From: Dongia_A sp964542425
GTDB taxonomy: Bacteria > Pseudomonadota > Alphaproteobacteria > Dongiales > Dongiaceae
Assembly (NCBI GenBank): GCA_964542425.1
Contig: CAZIUB010000062.1
Span: forward strand, 3,748 to 67,747
Direction: 5' to 3'
DNA length: 64,000 nt
Shown here piece after piece: positions 27,918 through 37,626 of this stretch. How positions within the stretch are numbered: the first letter of the stretch is position 1; each line of letters opens with the position of its first letter. The translations under genes and the position numbers were made by a program. The notes under the pieces were generated by a model. It had not been told where the DNA came from and did no database searches. It saw nothing but the letters and a program-made list of their open reading frames with translations.

Positions 27918-28427
27918 ATGTCCGAGGATAGAGCCCAGTCCGAGAACGCGATTCCGATCGAGCTCCCCGCTCCAAACGCGACCCGGAAACTGGGGTGCGC
28001 GATCGCCTTGGCATTGAGCCCAGGCGACGTGGTGGGGCTGGAAGGCGATCTGGGCTCCGGCAAGACGACCTTGGCGCGCGCCATCATCCAGGCCTTGTCG
28101 CCCTGGGCAGGGGAGGCGCCGAGCCCGACTTTCACCCTGGTCCAGACCTATCCGGCTCGGGTAAAGGGGCGCGACCTCGAGATCTGGCATTTCGATCTCT
28201 ACCGCGTGAAGGCGCCCGAGGAGGCCTACGAACTGGCGATCGAGGACGCCTTCGCCGATGGCGTGTCGCTGATCGAATGGCCGTCGCGGCTGGGGGCGTT
28301 GCTGCCGCGAGATTGCCTGATGGTGACCCTGACCACCGTGGGTCCGGAGGCGCGGCGGGCAAGCCTCACCGGAGACACGCGCTGGCACACGATCATCCGC
28401 GGAATCGAAAAGGAAATGCGCTCGTGA
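27918..28427 (+). CDS. tsaE: tRNA threonylcarbamoyladenosine biosynthesis ATPase TsaE
   Basis: 169 residues. P-loop LEGDLGSGKTTLARAII, then SPTFTLVQTYPAR, HFDLYRVKAPEEAYEL and LIEWPSRLGALLP, which together are diagnostic for TsaE. It assists TsaB/TsaD in t6A37 formation on ANN-decoding tRNAs. The stop overlaps the amgK start (GTGA), and the tsaE-amgK-murU order is typical of alphaproteobacteria. Confidence 0.96.
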   Translation: MSEDRAQSENAIPIELPAPNATRKLGCAIALALSPGDVVGLEGDLGSGKTTLARAIIQALSPWAGEAPSPTFTLVQTYPARVKGRDLEIWHFDLYRVKAPEEAYELAIEDAFADGVSLIEWPSRLGALLPRDCLMVTLTTVGPEARRASLTGDTRWHTIIRGIEKEMRS

Positions 28428-29449
28428 CCGCGCCCGCCTCCACTTCGCAACCCCGCGAGGCCTTGATCGCCGCGTTTCTGACGCGGGCCGGTTGGGGCGG
28501 GGCCAAGCGATCGCTGCTTGCCGGCGATGCATCGTTCCGGCGCTATGACCGGCTGCGCCACCAAGATGCCGGCGCGGTCTTGATGGACGCGCCGCCGCCG
28601 ATGGAGCGCGTGGCGCCCTACGTCGCCATCGCCCACTTGTTGCGCGATCATGATTTCAGCGCGCCCGCGATTCTAGCCGCCGACGAGGCCAATGGATTGC
28701 TGCTGATCGAGGATCTGGGTGACGACACCTATTCGCGCCTGCTGGAACAGGGCCGGGACGAGCGCGCGCTCTATGAACTCGCGACCGACGTGCTGATCGA
28801 GATTCGCCGCCGCGTGCGGGAACGCGGGCTCGAACATCTGCCCGAATTCGACATCGCGCGCGCCTTCAGCGAGGTGTCGCTGCTCCTGGACTGGTACTGG
28901 CCGGCGCATTTCGGCGAACCGGCGCCAGCCGGAACTCGCGGCCAGTTCGAGGATGCCTGGCGCCGGGTTCTGCCGCATTTGTTCGATGCCGGGCACAATC
29001 TGACGCTGTTCGATTTTCACATCGACAATTTGCTGCTGCTGCCGGGGCGCGAGGGCTACCGCGCCTGTGGGCTCCTCGATTTCCAGGACGCGGTTCGCGG
29101 GCCGGTACCGTTCGATCTTGCCTCGCTGCTCGAGGACGTGCGCCGCGACGTGCCGGTCGCTTTGGCCGATGCCATGATCCAGCGCTACCTCGCGGGCCAC
29201 CCCGATCTCGATCCGGATCGGTTCGAGGGCGCCTACGCGGTTTCGGCGGCGGAACGCAACACCCGCATCGCCGGCACTTTCGCCCGGCTCCTGAAGCGCG
29301 ACGGCAAGGCGCATTATCAGCGCTTCATGCCGCGCGTGTGGCGGCTGATCGAAGGCGATCTCAAGCACCCCCTCTTGGCGCCGGTCGCCGCCTGGTTCGA
29401 TCGATACCTGCCACCCTCCGAGCGAACCGTCTTGGATGGTGGCGGATGA
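28424..29449 (+). CDS. amgK: Aminoglycoside-phosphotransferase-fold sugar kinase, probable N-acetylmuramate/N-acetylglucosamine kinase
   Basis: 341 residues from the GTG at 28424 that overlaps the tsaE stop. An APH-type kinase: glycine-poor N-lobe (LLAGDASFRRYDRL, VLMDAPPPMER), hinge LLLIEDLGDDTYSRLL, catalytic loop LFDFHIDNLLLLPG and metal-binding LLDFQDAVRGPVPFDLASLL. Located directly before murU, as in the cell-wall salvage route where AmgK phosphorylates MurNAc/GlcNAc at C1 and MurU makes the UDP-sugar. The assignment rests on family plus neighbour. Confidence 0.85.
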   Translation: MTAPASTSQPREALIAAFLTRAGWGGAKRSLLAGDASFRRYDRLRHQDAGAVLMDAPPPMERVAPYVAIAHLLRDHDFSAPAILAADEANGLLLIEDLGDDTYSRLLEQGRDERALYELATDVLIEIRRRVRERGLEHLPEFDIARAFSEVSLLLDWYWPAHFGEPAPAGTRGQFEDAWRRVLPHLFDAGHNLTLFDFHIDNLLLLPGREGYRACGLLDFQDAVRGPVPFDLASLLEDVRRDVPVALADAMIQRYLAGHPDLDPDRFEGAYAVSAAERNTRIAGTFARLLKRDGKAHYQRFMPRVWRLIEGDLKHPLLAPVAAWFDRYLPPSERTVLDGGG

Positions 29450-29620
29450 ACGCCTCTCATCCAGGGCTATCGCATTCGGAAATTTCCGATTCCAATCCTG
29501 CTCGGCCAAATCCGGCCGGTTTCGAAACTTTCGCGCCAGGCCCTCCCCGGATTCGATTTGTTCGTTCGATCGCCAGAAATGCGCCAAATGGGATAGCCCT
29601 GACCTCCCATCCCGTTCCAG

Positions 29621-29761
29621 TCGCCAACTTTCGAATATGCGTGATACCTGAAACAACCTCGCGTTTCCACGAAAGTTGGCGCCTGTCATCAAACGAAAAT
29701 ACCGGCCGGCGTGTGCCTGGGGAATCGTATTGCTGAATCATCCACCAGCGACGGCGGGTAT
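29621..29761 (-). repeat. R1 bipartite-hairpin repeat, copy 7 (amgK-murU junction)
   Basis: Minus-oriented copy; on the minus strand it runs from a GATACCCGCCGTCGC-like start to a second hairpin ending near CGAAAGTTGGCGAC. The right boundary is ten bases before the murU ATG at 29772, and the murU frame is open back to a TTG (29676) inside it. Confidence 0.9.
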
Positions 29762-29771
29762 CGGGACCGCC

Positions 29772-30473
29772 ATGGTGCTCGCCGCCGGCTACGGCAAACG
29801 GTTGCGGCCGCTGACCGTTACGCTACCCAAGCCCCTCATCCGCGTGCAAGGGAAGGCACTCATCGATGTGGCGCTCGATCGGCTGGCGGCGGCGGGCGTC
29901 ACCCGCGCGATCGTCAATCTGCATCATCTGGGGAACAAGATTCGCGATCACTTGAAGGAGCGCCGCAGCCCTGAAATCCTGTTCTCGGAAGAGGCCGAGA
30001 TCCTGGAAACCGGTGGCGGCATCGTGAAAGCGCTGCCGCTTCTCGGTGACGAGCCGTTCTTCGTAGTGAACGCCAAGATCGTGTGGCTCAATGGCAAGAC
30101 CGATTGCCTGCTGCGCCTGGCACGGGCATTTGATCCCGAGCGCATGGACGCGCTCCTGCTGCTCCATCCAGGGGCGAACGCCATCGGCTACGAGGGCATG
30201 GGCGATTTCCTGATGGATTCGCTGGGCGTGCTCAAGCGGCGCCCGGAGCGGATCGTGGCGCCCTTCGTCTATGCCTCGATCCAGATCTGCCATCCGCGCC
30301 TGTTCCGCGATCCGCCCGGAGAGGCGTTCTCGACCAATGTGTTGTGGGACCGGTCGATCGCCGAGGGCCGGCTTCATGGCATTCGCCATGACGGCGAATG
30401 GGGCCAGGTCTCCTCGCCCAGGCAATTGGAGGCGGTCGAGCATTACCTCGGCTTTCACGGCTACGCGATTTAG
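29772..30473 (+). CDS. murU: Nucleotidyltransferase, MurU-like (N-acetylmuramate-1-phosphate uridylyltransferase)
   Basis: 233 residues from the ATG at 29772. The NTP-binding signature VLAAGYGKRLRPLTVTLPKPLI comes at the very N-terminus, then ILETGGGIVKALPLLG and a C-terminal EWGQVSSPRQL. Starting here the first strand begins at residue 1, a few residues short of relatives. The open frame extends 32 codons upstream through repeat R1 (TTG 29676), so R1 may have replaced the original start. In FFVVNAKIVWLNG a Lys stands where these enzymes normally have the metal-binding Asp (N-x-D). Activity is therefore uncertain. The partner kinase amgK lies upstream. Confidence 0.85.
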   Translation: MVLAAGYGKRLRPLTVTLPKPLIRVQGKALIDVALDRLAAAGVTRAIVNLHHLGNKIRDHLKERRSPEILFSEEAEILETGGGIVKALPLLGDEPFFVVNAKIVWLNGKTDCLLRLARAFDPERMDALLLLHPGANAIGYEGMGDFLMDSLGVLKRRPERIVAPFVYASIQICHPRLFRDPPGEAFSTNVLWDRSIAEGRLHGIRHDGEWGQVSSPRQLEAVEHYLGFHGYAI

Positions 30474-30488
30474 GACATTCTCGCGCGT

Positions 30489-33400
30489 ATGAGCCCGTCC
30501 GAGACCGTGCCCAACATCCATTTCATCCCGACTGGAATCTCTTTCGTCGATTCGCTGGCCGATGGCCTGTGGCAAAAGAGCGGCGGCGAAATGCTCGCCT
30601 TGTCGAGAATGATCGTGCTCCTGCCCAATCGGCGCGCCTGCCGCGCGTTGCAGGAGGCATTCCTAAGCCGGATGGGTAGCGGCGGCGCCACGCTGCTGCC
30701 GCGCCTGCAGCCGATCGGCGATCTCGACGATGCCGATCTCATGGTGCTGGGCCCGGGGATTCTGGGCGAGGCCTTCGAGATTCCGCCTTCATTGGCACCC
30801 TTGCGCCGCCGCATGATGCTGGCGCGCCTCATCCTGGCGCGTGGAAGTGCCGGCGCCGGGCCTGCGAATATTCGGCTGGACCAGGCCATCCAATTGGCCT
30901 CGGCGCTCGCCCGATTGCTGGACGAGGTCGGGACCGAAGGCCTGTCGCTGGACGGCCTCGATGGTTTGGCGCAAGCCGAATTGGCCGGGCATTGGCAGGT
31001 GACACTCGACTTTCTCGACATCTTGCGCCGGCAATGGCCGCTCGTGCTCGAGCAAGAGGGGGCGATCGATCCCGCCAGCCGGCGCAATCTTCTCCTCGAT
31101 CTCCAAGCCCGGCTGTGGCGAGCTCGTCCACCCGAAGGACCAGTGATCGCCGCCGGCTCGACCGGCTCGATCCCGGCCAGCGCGCGGCTGATGGCGGCGA
31201 TCGCCTCGCTCCCCCAAGGCACGATCGTGCTGCCGGGGCTGGATTTCACGCCCGACGAGGATGATTGGAAAGCGATCGCGGACGAGCCCAGCCACCCGCA
31301 ATTCGGGCTCTCGCGGCTGTTGCGCGTGCTGGGAGTCCAGCGCGCGCAAGTGACACCCTGGCCCGGGATGGAGATCAGGCACGCGCTTGGCGCCCGCGCC
31401 CGCGCGATCTCCAAGGCGCTGCTGCCGGCCGCGCGCACCGATTCCTGGCCGGGTCTCGGCAATTCGGAACTGGCGGGCGAGGCGATCTGGGCCGATCTCG
31501 AGCGCGTCGATTGCCGCAACGAACGGGAAGAGGCCCTGGTCATCGCGATTGCATTCCGGCAATTTCTGGCCGAGGGCCAGAAGGGCAACGCCGCCCTGGT
31601 GACGCCGGATCGGCGCCTCGCGCAACGTGTGGCCGGCGAATTGCGCCGCTGGCGGATCGAGATCGACGATTCCGCCGGCAAGCCGTTGTCGCGATGCGCG
31701 CCCGGCGTGTTCGTGCTGACGCTGGCGCTCGCCGCCGCGCAAGCTTGGGCGCCGGTGCCGTTGCTGGCTTTGCTCAAGCACAAGCTGGCCAATGCCGGTC
31801 TCTCGCAAGGTGCGCTGGGAATTTGGGCCGGTCGATTGGAACTCGCCATTTTGCGCGGGCCCCGCCCGGCGCCGGATTGGACGGGGATCGAGGCGGCACT
31901 GGCGGCACTCGCCCAGGAAAGCGACCCGGAAGGGCGCGCAAAAGGGCACGCCGATCTTTTCCGGGGCCTCGCGAACCTGCGCGAGCGTACGCACGCCCTC
32001 GCAAACTGGGCCGAGCCGACGAGTCCCGGCCGGCGCCTCGCTTCACTCATGGAGGCCGCCGAGGCCCTGGCGGCTAGCGATCGCGAAAGCGGCGCTGAGC
32101 TTCTCTATGTGGGCGAGGCCGGCGAGGCGCTCGCCGAATTCCTGGCCGATGCAGTGGAAGCCTTCGCCGGTTTGCCCGCGACCGATCCAAGCGGCTTCGA
32201 GGCGCTGCTCTTGGAATTGCTGTCCGGAATCGAGGTCCGGCCGCGCTACGGGCGTCATCCACGTCTGTTCATTTGGGGTCCCTTGGAGGCGCGCCTGCAA
32301 CAGGCCGATCTCATGATCCTGGGCGGGCTCAACGAGGGCACCTGGCCCGCGCAGGGTGGCGACGATCCCTGGATGTCGCGCCCGATGCGACGGCAATTCG
32401 GCCTGCCGGCGCTGGAACGCCGGATCGGCCTGGCGGCGCATGATTTCCAGCAGGCGCTCGGCGCCAGGCGCGTGTTGCTGACGCGGGCGCTGCGCGTCGA
32501 TGGCCAGCCCACCATGCCCTCGCGCTGGCTGTTGCGCCTGGATGCGTTGCGCGCGTGCCTCGGCCTGAAGGGGCTCTCGGCGGGCGAGGCGACGCGCAAC
32601 CTGGCGATCAGGCTCGACGATGCGGGGGCGGCCAAGCCAGTCCCGCGACCCGCACCTAGGCCTGGTCCTCTCTATCGCCCGAAATCCTTGTCGGTGACCA
32701 GGATCGAGGCCTGGCGGCGCGACCCCTACGCGATCTATGCCGCCAGAATTCTCGATCTGAGGAAATTGGATCCCCTGGACCAGGACCCCGGTTTCGCCGA
32801 TCTGGGCACGATCATTCACGCCGCCCTCGATCGCTATCTGGCCGGTCACGCGGACCACGCTCCCGCCGATCCCTTGAAGACGCTGCTCGATATCGGGCGC
32901 GATGCTTTCGGTGAATTGCTGCGCCGGCCCAAGGTCTGGGCCTTCTGGTGGCCGCGCTTCGAGCGCATCGCCATCTGGTTCTTGGGAGAGGAGCGCGCGC
33001 GCAGGCCAAATATCCTCCGCACGCTGACCGAGGCCAGTGCCAAGGCGCGAATCATCGAGGGATCGCTACCCTTCGATCTCACCGCCAAGGCCGATCGTCT
33101 CGACCTCATGCGCGAAGGCGGGCTCGCGGTGATCGACTACAAGACCGGTGTTCTCCCTAGCGATCAGGACATTCTGCTTGGCTACGCGCCGCAATTGGCG
33201 CTGGAGGCGATGCTGGCGCGGATGGGCGCCTTTCCGGGATTGCGAGGGGATGTGGCGATCCGAGAACTCGCCCATTGGCGCTTGAAGGGCGGCGCCGAGG
33301 GGGGCGAGATCCGCCGCCCGCGCCAGAACCGGGCCGAGATCGATCCGCTATTGCTGGCGAGCGAAGCCGAAAGCGGATTGCGTCGCCTGCTCGATCATTA

Positions 33401-33518
33401 TGCAGGCGAAGGTGCGGCCTATCCGGCACTCCCCGACCGGCGTTTCGCGCCCAGATATAACGATTACGCCCATCTCGAGCGCGAGGGGGAATGGTCGGCT
33501 GTCGGGGGCGGCGAGTGA
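30489..33518 (+). CDS. addB: AddB, ATP-dependent exonuclease/recombination subunit (alphaproteobacterial type)
   Basis: 1009 residues. N-terminal helicase-like but inactive region (MIVLLPNRRACRALQEAF) and the midsection typical of alphaproteobacterial AddB (LMILGGLNEGTWPAQGGDDPWMSRPMRR, FQQALGARRVLLTRA). The C-terminal PD-(D/E)XK nuclease has KADRLDLMREGGLAVIDYKTG followed by YAPQLALEA. With AddA it resects double-strand breaks toward RecA loading, replacing RecBCD. It starts 15 bases after murU; an R1 copy separates it from addA. Confidence 0.95.
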   Translation: MSPSETVPNIHFIPTGISFVDSLADGLWQKSGGEMLALSRMIVLLPNRRACRALQEAFLSRMGSGGATLLPRLQPIGDLDDADLMVLGPGILGEAFEIPPSLAPLRRRMMLARLILARGSAGAGPANIRLDQAIQLASALARLLDEVGTEGLSLDGLDGLAQAELAGHWQVTLDFLDILRRQWPLVLEQEGAIDPASRRNLLLDLQARLWRARPPEGPVIAAGSTGSIPASARLMAAIASLPQGTIVLPGLDFTPDEDDWKAIADEPSHPQFGLSRLLRVLGVQRAQVTPWPGMEIRHALGARARAISKALLPAARTDSWPGLGNSELAGEAIWADLERVDCRNEREEALVIAIAFRQFLAEGQKGNAALVTPDRRLAQRVAGELRRWRIEIDDSAGKPLSRCAPGVFVLTLALAAAQAWAPVPLLALLKHKLANAGLSQGALGIWAGRLELAILRGPRPAPDWTGIEAALAALAQESDPEGRAKGHADLFRGLANLRERTHALANWAEPTSPGRRLASLMEAAEALAASDRESGAELLYVGEAGEALAEFLADAVEAFAGLPATDPSGFEALLLELLSGIEVRPRYGRHPRLFIWGPLEARLQQADLMILGGLNEGTWPAQGGDDPWMSRPMRRQFGLPALERRIGLAAHDFQQALGARRVLLTRALRVDGQPTMPSRWLLRLDALRACLGLKGLSAGEATRNLAIRLDDAGAAKPVPRPAPRPGPLYRPKSLSVTRIEAWRRDPYAIYAARILDLRKLDPLDQDPGFADLGTIIHAALDRYLAGHADHAPADPLKTLLDIGRDAFGELLRRPKVWAFWWPRFERIAIWFLGEERARRPNILRTLTEASAKARIIEGSLPFDLTAKADRLDLMREGGLAVIDYKTGVLPSDQDILLGYAPQLALEAMLARMGAFPGLRGDVAIRELAHWRLKGGAEGGEIRRPRQNRAEIDPLLLASEAESGLRRLLDHYAGEGAAYPALPDRRFAPRYNDYAHLEREGEWSAVGGGE

Positions 33519-33545
33519 TCGCGTCGGATCTAGGCTCGATCGCTG

Positions 33546-33687
33546 GTACCCGCCATCGCGGATGGCTAGTTCAGCGATATGACCCCGCCGGTGCACGCCG
33601 GCGGGTACGATCATTTGGCGACAGGTGCCAACTTTCGTGGAAGCATGGACGCGTTTCGTGGATCCCGCTTTTTTGAAAGTTGGCACC
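33546..33687 (+). repeat. R1 bipartite-hairpin repeat, copy 8 (addB-addA junction)
   Basis: GTACCCGCCATCGC to TTGAAAGTTGGCACC. All in-frame start codons available upstream of the addA P-loop lie in its second hairpin (GTG 33625, GTG 33637, GTG 33658, TTG 33673). Confidence 0.95.
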
Positions 33688-36600
33688 GGGCCGGCCGGAA
33701 GCCAGGCGATCGCGGACCAGGCCAGGGGCTCCGACCCGGGCCGCTCGGTCTTCGTGGCGGCCTCGGCCGGATCGGGCAAGACCAAGGTCTTGGGTGATCG
33801 GGTGCTGCGGCTCCTGCTGCAGGCGCGAGTGGAGCCGCAACGCATTCTGTGCCTGACCTTCACCAAGGCGGCCGCCGCCGAGATGTCCAACCGCATCGCC
33901 AAAGTGCTCGCTGCATGGGCGGCGATGCCGGAGGACGATCTGCGGCGGGAGATCCGGGCCCTCATTGGATCGGCGCCGAGGGACGATGCGATGCTGGCCG
34001 AGGCAAGGCGGCTCTTCGCCCGCGTGCTGGACGTGGCCGGAGGGATGCGCATCCACACCATCCACGCCTTCTGCCAGTCGTTGCTGCGCCGATTTCCCCT
34101 TGAGGCCGGGATCGCCCCGCATTTCCAGTTGATCGAGGATCGCGACGCGGCCGAGTTGATGGAGCAGGCGCTGGGCGACATGCTGGAAGATGCCTATTCC
34201 GGCGCCAGGCCCGATTTGGCGCAAGCCCTGAGGCATGCCACCGAAAGGCTGCCCGAAACGCGGTTGAACGATCTGTTGCGGGAATTGCAAGGCGATCGCG
34301 CGCGGCTGGGCCACCTCACGCGCGGCACGGGCGGGATCGATTCCATCATGGCGGCACTGGCAAGGGTGCTCGGGCTCGAGGCAGGCGAGGACAAGGCGAA
34401 CATTCTCGAGAAGGCCTGCGCCGATGGGGCTTTCGATGGCGCCGAACTCGCCCGCGCCGCGACGGCACTCGGCCGAAGCAATGCAAGCGATTCGGGCCGT
34501 GGCCGCATCATCCAGGATTGGCTGGCCGCGACGCCCGTGGGGCGCCAAGCGAAAATCGAGGAATACGCGCCGGTCTTCCTGACGGCCAAGGGCGAGATCA
34601 GAAAGAATCTGGCCGGCAAGGAAGCGATCAAGGCCATGGCCAATATCGCCGAATTGCTGGAACAGGAGGCGAGGCGCCTGGTGGCCTTGTCCGCGCGCCT
34701 GAAGGCGGCCGAGAATTGCGGGGCCACGCGCGCGATCCTGACACTCGGGCTGGATTCCATCCGCCGCTACACAATACTGAAGGCGCAATCGGCGCGCCTC
34801 GATTACGACGATCTCATTCATGCCGCGCGCGATCTCTTGAGCCGGCCGGGCATCGCGCCGTGGGTCCTCTACAAGCTGGATGGCGGCATCGATCACGTTC
34901 TCATCGACGAGGCCCAGGATACCAGCCCCGATCAATGGCGCCTGATCGTCGATCTGACGGCGGAGTTTTTCGCCGGGATGGGGGCGGTCGAAAAGCGCCG
35001 CACGATTTTCGCGGTCGGCGATTCCAAGCAATCGATCTTTTCCTTCCAGGGCGCGGACCCGGCCGAGTTCCGCCGCCACCTGGATCTTTTCCAGTCCCTT
35101 GACCCGGACAATTTCGACGCGGTGCCGCTGAACGTCTCGTTCCGCTCGAGCGCGCCGGTCCTGGAACTGGTGGATCGGGTGTTCGCGGGCGAGGCGGGCG
35201 CCGGATTGGTGGGCGATGGCGAGGCTGTCAAGCATCTTTGTAATCGCCAAGGCGAATATGGCGAGGTGCGCCTATGGCCGCTGGCGGTGCCGATCGAGAC
35301 CGAGCCGCCGGAACCCTGGGCGATTCCCAAGATCATCGACCAGAGTCAAGGCCCCGAGGCCAGGCTCGCGGGAAGATTGGCCGAGGAGATCCAGCAATTG
35401 ATCGGCCACGCCATCACGAGGCAAGGCAACGTGGTGCGCGCGATCGATGCCGGCGACATCATGGTTCTGGTGCGCAACCGCAATGTCTTCGTCGAGTTGC
35501 TGGTGCGCAATCTCAAGGAACGCGCCATTCCGGTCGCGGGCGCCGATCGCATGCACTTGCTGGAACAGATCGCGGTCATGGATCTGATGGCGTTCGGCGA
35601 ATTCCTGCTGCTCGCCGCCGACGATCTGACACTTGCCACGGCGCTCAGGTCGCCCCTCATCGGAATTTCGGAGGAGCAGCTTTTCACTTTGTGCGTCGGC
35701 CGCAAGGGCAATCTGTGGTCAAGGATGCGCGAATTGGCGGAAACCCATGAATGGGCGGCCAAGGCGCACGAAACCCTGCGCGAATATCGAGGGAAGGCGA
35801 GGCGCCTGACACCCCATGAATTGTTCGCCGACGTCCTCGGCGCGGGAAGGGGAAGGCACAATCTTCAGGGCCGGTTGGGGCCGCAATGCGCCGAAGCGAT
35901 CGACGAATTCCTGGGGCTTGCACTCGCCTACGAAGCCAGCCACGCGCCGACCTTGCAGGGCTTCCTCGCCTGGATTGGCGAAGACGAGATGGTGGTCAAG
36001 CGTGATCTCGACGAGGCGGCCGGCCAGGTCCGCATCATGACGGTGCATGGGGCGAAGGGATTGCAGGCGCCAATCGTATACCTCTGCGATCAGCGGCGCC
36101 GGGCCAGGCCGGGCAGCGGCCTCTTCTGGATCAAGGGCGAGGGCCTGGCCTTGCCCCTGTTTTCGCCCAACAAGGATTCCGATGGCGCCATGGCGGCCAG
36201 CCTGCGCCAGGAACTGAGGCAACGCGAGATCGAGGAAGAGAACCGCCTGCTCTATGTCGCCATGACCCGGGCGGAGGAGCGGCTCACTGTCTGCGGCTGG
36301 GCGGGCGGCCAGCCGATCACCGAAAAGAGCTGGCATGATCGGGTTGGCGAGGCGCTCCAGGAAATGCGGGTGGCGGGCCGCGCAATCGTGGCCCTCGAAT
36401 TTTCCGTTGGCGCCGGGTGGGAGGGCGAGGCGCTGGGCCTTGCCGGTGGCTCGATCGCGGCGCCGGGTTCGCGAACTTCCGACAATGCGCCGACCGAAAC
36501 ACCGCCGCCAGCTTGGCTGTTCCAAGCGGTGGAGGCGCCCATCCCGCGGGCAAGGCCGTTCTCGCCCTCGCGCCTGGAAGTGTCGGACCCGGCGATGCTC

Positions 36601-37131
36601 TCGCCCTTGGGCGAGGATCGGGGCTGGCGCTTCAAACGGGGCCGGCTCATCCACCATCTCCTGGAGTTGCTCCCCTCATTGGCGCCTCGATCCAGGCGCG
36701 AAGCGGCGCGCGCCTTCCTCGCCCTTCCGATGAATGCGCTGGAGCCGGATCGGATCGAGGAAATTATTGTCGAGACGATGGCGGTGATCGAGGCACCAAC
36801 CTTCGCCCCGATCTTCGGACCGGAAGCGTTGGCCGAAGTGCCGATCATCGCCGAGTGGCGTGACGATGCCGGCGCCTTGCGCGCGATCAACGGGCGAATC
36901 GATCGGCTGTTTGTGGGCGAGAGCGAGGCCTGGGTGGTCGATTTCAAGAGCAACCGGCCGGCACCCTTGCTGCCGGAGCATGTCTCGCTTGAATACCGGC
37001 GACAAATGGCCGCGTATCGCCAAGCTTTGCGAAGCCTTTATCCGGACAAGGATATTCGTTGTTTCCTGCTATGGAGCGATGGCCCGCGATTGATGGAATT
37101 GCCGGCCGCCATGCTGACCTTGCATGACTGA
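33625..37131 (+). CDS. addA: AddA, helicase-nuclease subunit of double-strand break repair
   Basis: 1168 residues from the first in-frame GTG. UvrD-type helicase: motif I SVFVAASAGSGKTKVLGDRVL, motif Ia CLTFTKAAAAEMSNRI, HTIHAFCQSLLRRFP, motif II DHVLIDEAQDTSPDQW, motif III VGDSKQSIFSFQGADP, RIMTVHGAKGLQAPIVYL and LLYVAMTRAEERL. The C-terminal RecB-type nuclease has GRIDRLFVGESEAWVVDFKSNRP. The conserved protein begins at about GSQAIADQARGSDPGRS, with no start codon between there and the repeat, so translation must begin inside R1 copy 8. This adds a repeat-encoded leader (PTFVEAW...FLKVGT). Confidence 0.95.
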   Translation: MPTFVEAWTRFVDPAFLKVGTGPAGSQAIADQARGSDPGRSVFVAASAGSGKTKVLGDRVLRLLLQARVEPQRILCLTFTKAAAAEMSNRIAKVLAAWAAMPEDDLRREIRALIGSAPRDDAMLAEARRLFARVLDVAGGMRIHTIHAFCQSLLRRFPLEAGIAPHFQLIEDRDAAELMEQALGDMLEDAYSGARPDLAQALRHATERLPETRLNDLLRELQGDRARLGHLTRGTGGIDSIMAALARVLGLEAGEDKANILEKACADGAFDGAELARAATALGRSNASDSGRGRIIQDWLAATPVGRQAKIEEYAPVFLTAKGEIRKNLAGKEAIKAMANIAELLEQEARRLVALSARLKAAENCGATRAILTLGLDSIRRYTILKAQSARLDYDDLIHAARDLLSRPGIAPWVLYKLDGGIDHVLIDEAQDTSPDQWRLIVDLTAEFFAGMGAVEKRRTIFAVGDSKQSIFSFQGADPAEFRRHLDLFQSLDPDNFDAVPLNVSFRSSAPVLELVDRVFAGEAGAGLVGDGEAVKHLCNRQGEYGEVRLWPLAVPIETEPPEPWAIPKIIDQSQGPEARLAGRLAEEIQQLIGHAITRQGNVVRAIDAGDIMVLVRNRNVFVELLVRNLKERAIPVAGADRMHLLEQIAVMDLMAFGEFLLLAADDLTLATALRSPLIGISEEQLFTLCVGRKGNLWSRMRELAETHEWAAKAHETLREYRGKARRLTPHELFADVLGAGRGRHNLQGRLGPQCAEAIDEFLGLALAYEASHAPTLQGFLAWIGEDEMVVKRDLDEAAGQVRIMTVHGAKGLQAPIVYLCDQRRRARPGSGLFWIKGEGLALPLFSPNKDSDGAMAASLRQELRQREIEEENRLLYVAMTRAEERLTVCGWAGGQPITEKSWHDRVGEALQEMRVAGRAIVALEFSVGAGWEGEALGLAGGSIAAPGSRTSDNAPTETPPPAWLFQAVEAPIPRARPFSPSRLEVSDPAMLSPLGEDRGWRFKRGRLIHHLLELLPSLAPRSRREAARAFLALPMNALEPDRIEEIIVETMAVIEAPTFAPIFGPEALAEVPIIAEWRDDAGALRAINGRIDRLFVGESEAWVVDFKSNRPAPLLPEHVSLEYRRQMAAYRQALRSLYPDKDIRCFLLWSDGPRLMELPAAMLTLHD

Positions 37132-37240
37132 TCCTCTACGCCTTTCGCTCCCTTGACGGGGCCGGCCGGCGATCCCTACATTCGGTCAACCGACGTTTAC
37201 AAGATCGGCCGGGCACGCAATATCGCAAAGGAACCAAGCC

Positions 37241-37564
37241 ATGAGCACGCTCAGCCAGGTGAGCGATTCCAGTTTCGATGCCGATGTCCTCAAGGCGACC
37301 AATCCGGTTCTGGTCGATTTCTGGGCCGAGTGGTGCGGGCCGTGCAAGATAATAGCACCCGCGCTGGAGGAATTGGCCAAGGAATTGGGCGAGAAGCTGA
37401 AAGTGGTCAAGCTCAACGTCGATCACAACCCGCAGACGCCGAAGAAATACGGCGTGCGCGGCATCCCCACCCTGATGCTGTTCAAGAACGGCCAGGTCGC
37501 CGCCACCAAGATCGGCAACGTGCCCAAGCGGCAATTGGCCGATTGGGTCCAGGGCGCGCTGTAG
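37241..37564 (+). CDS. trxA: Thioredoxin
   Basis: 107 residues with active site WAEWCGPCKIIAP, the cis-Pro segment GIPTLMLFKNG and the usual ends. General protein disulphide reductant of the cytoplasm. The addA-trxA-folC neighbourhood is conserved in alphaproteobacteria; here trxA converges on folC. Confidence 0.97.
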   Translation: MSTLSQVSDSSFDADVLKATNPVLVDFWAEWCGPCKIIAPALEELAKELGEKLKVVKLNVDHNPQTPKKYGVRGIPTLMLFKNGQVAATKIGNVPKRQLADWVQGAL

Positions 37565-37626
37565 GGCAGTAGCCCCCTCCACAACTTTCCGCCCGCCCCT
37601 CACCCGCAAGGGCCTGCGCCCTAGCG

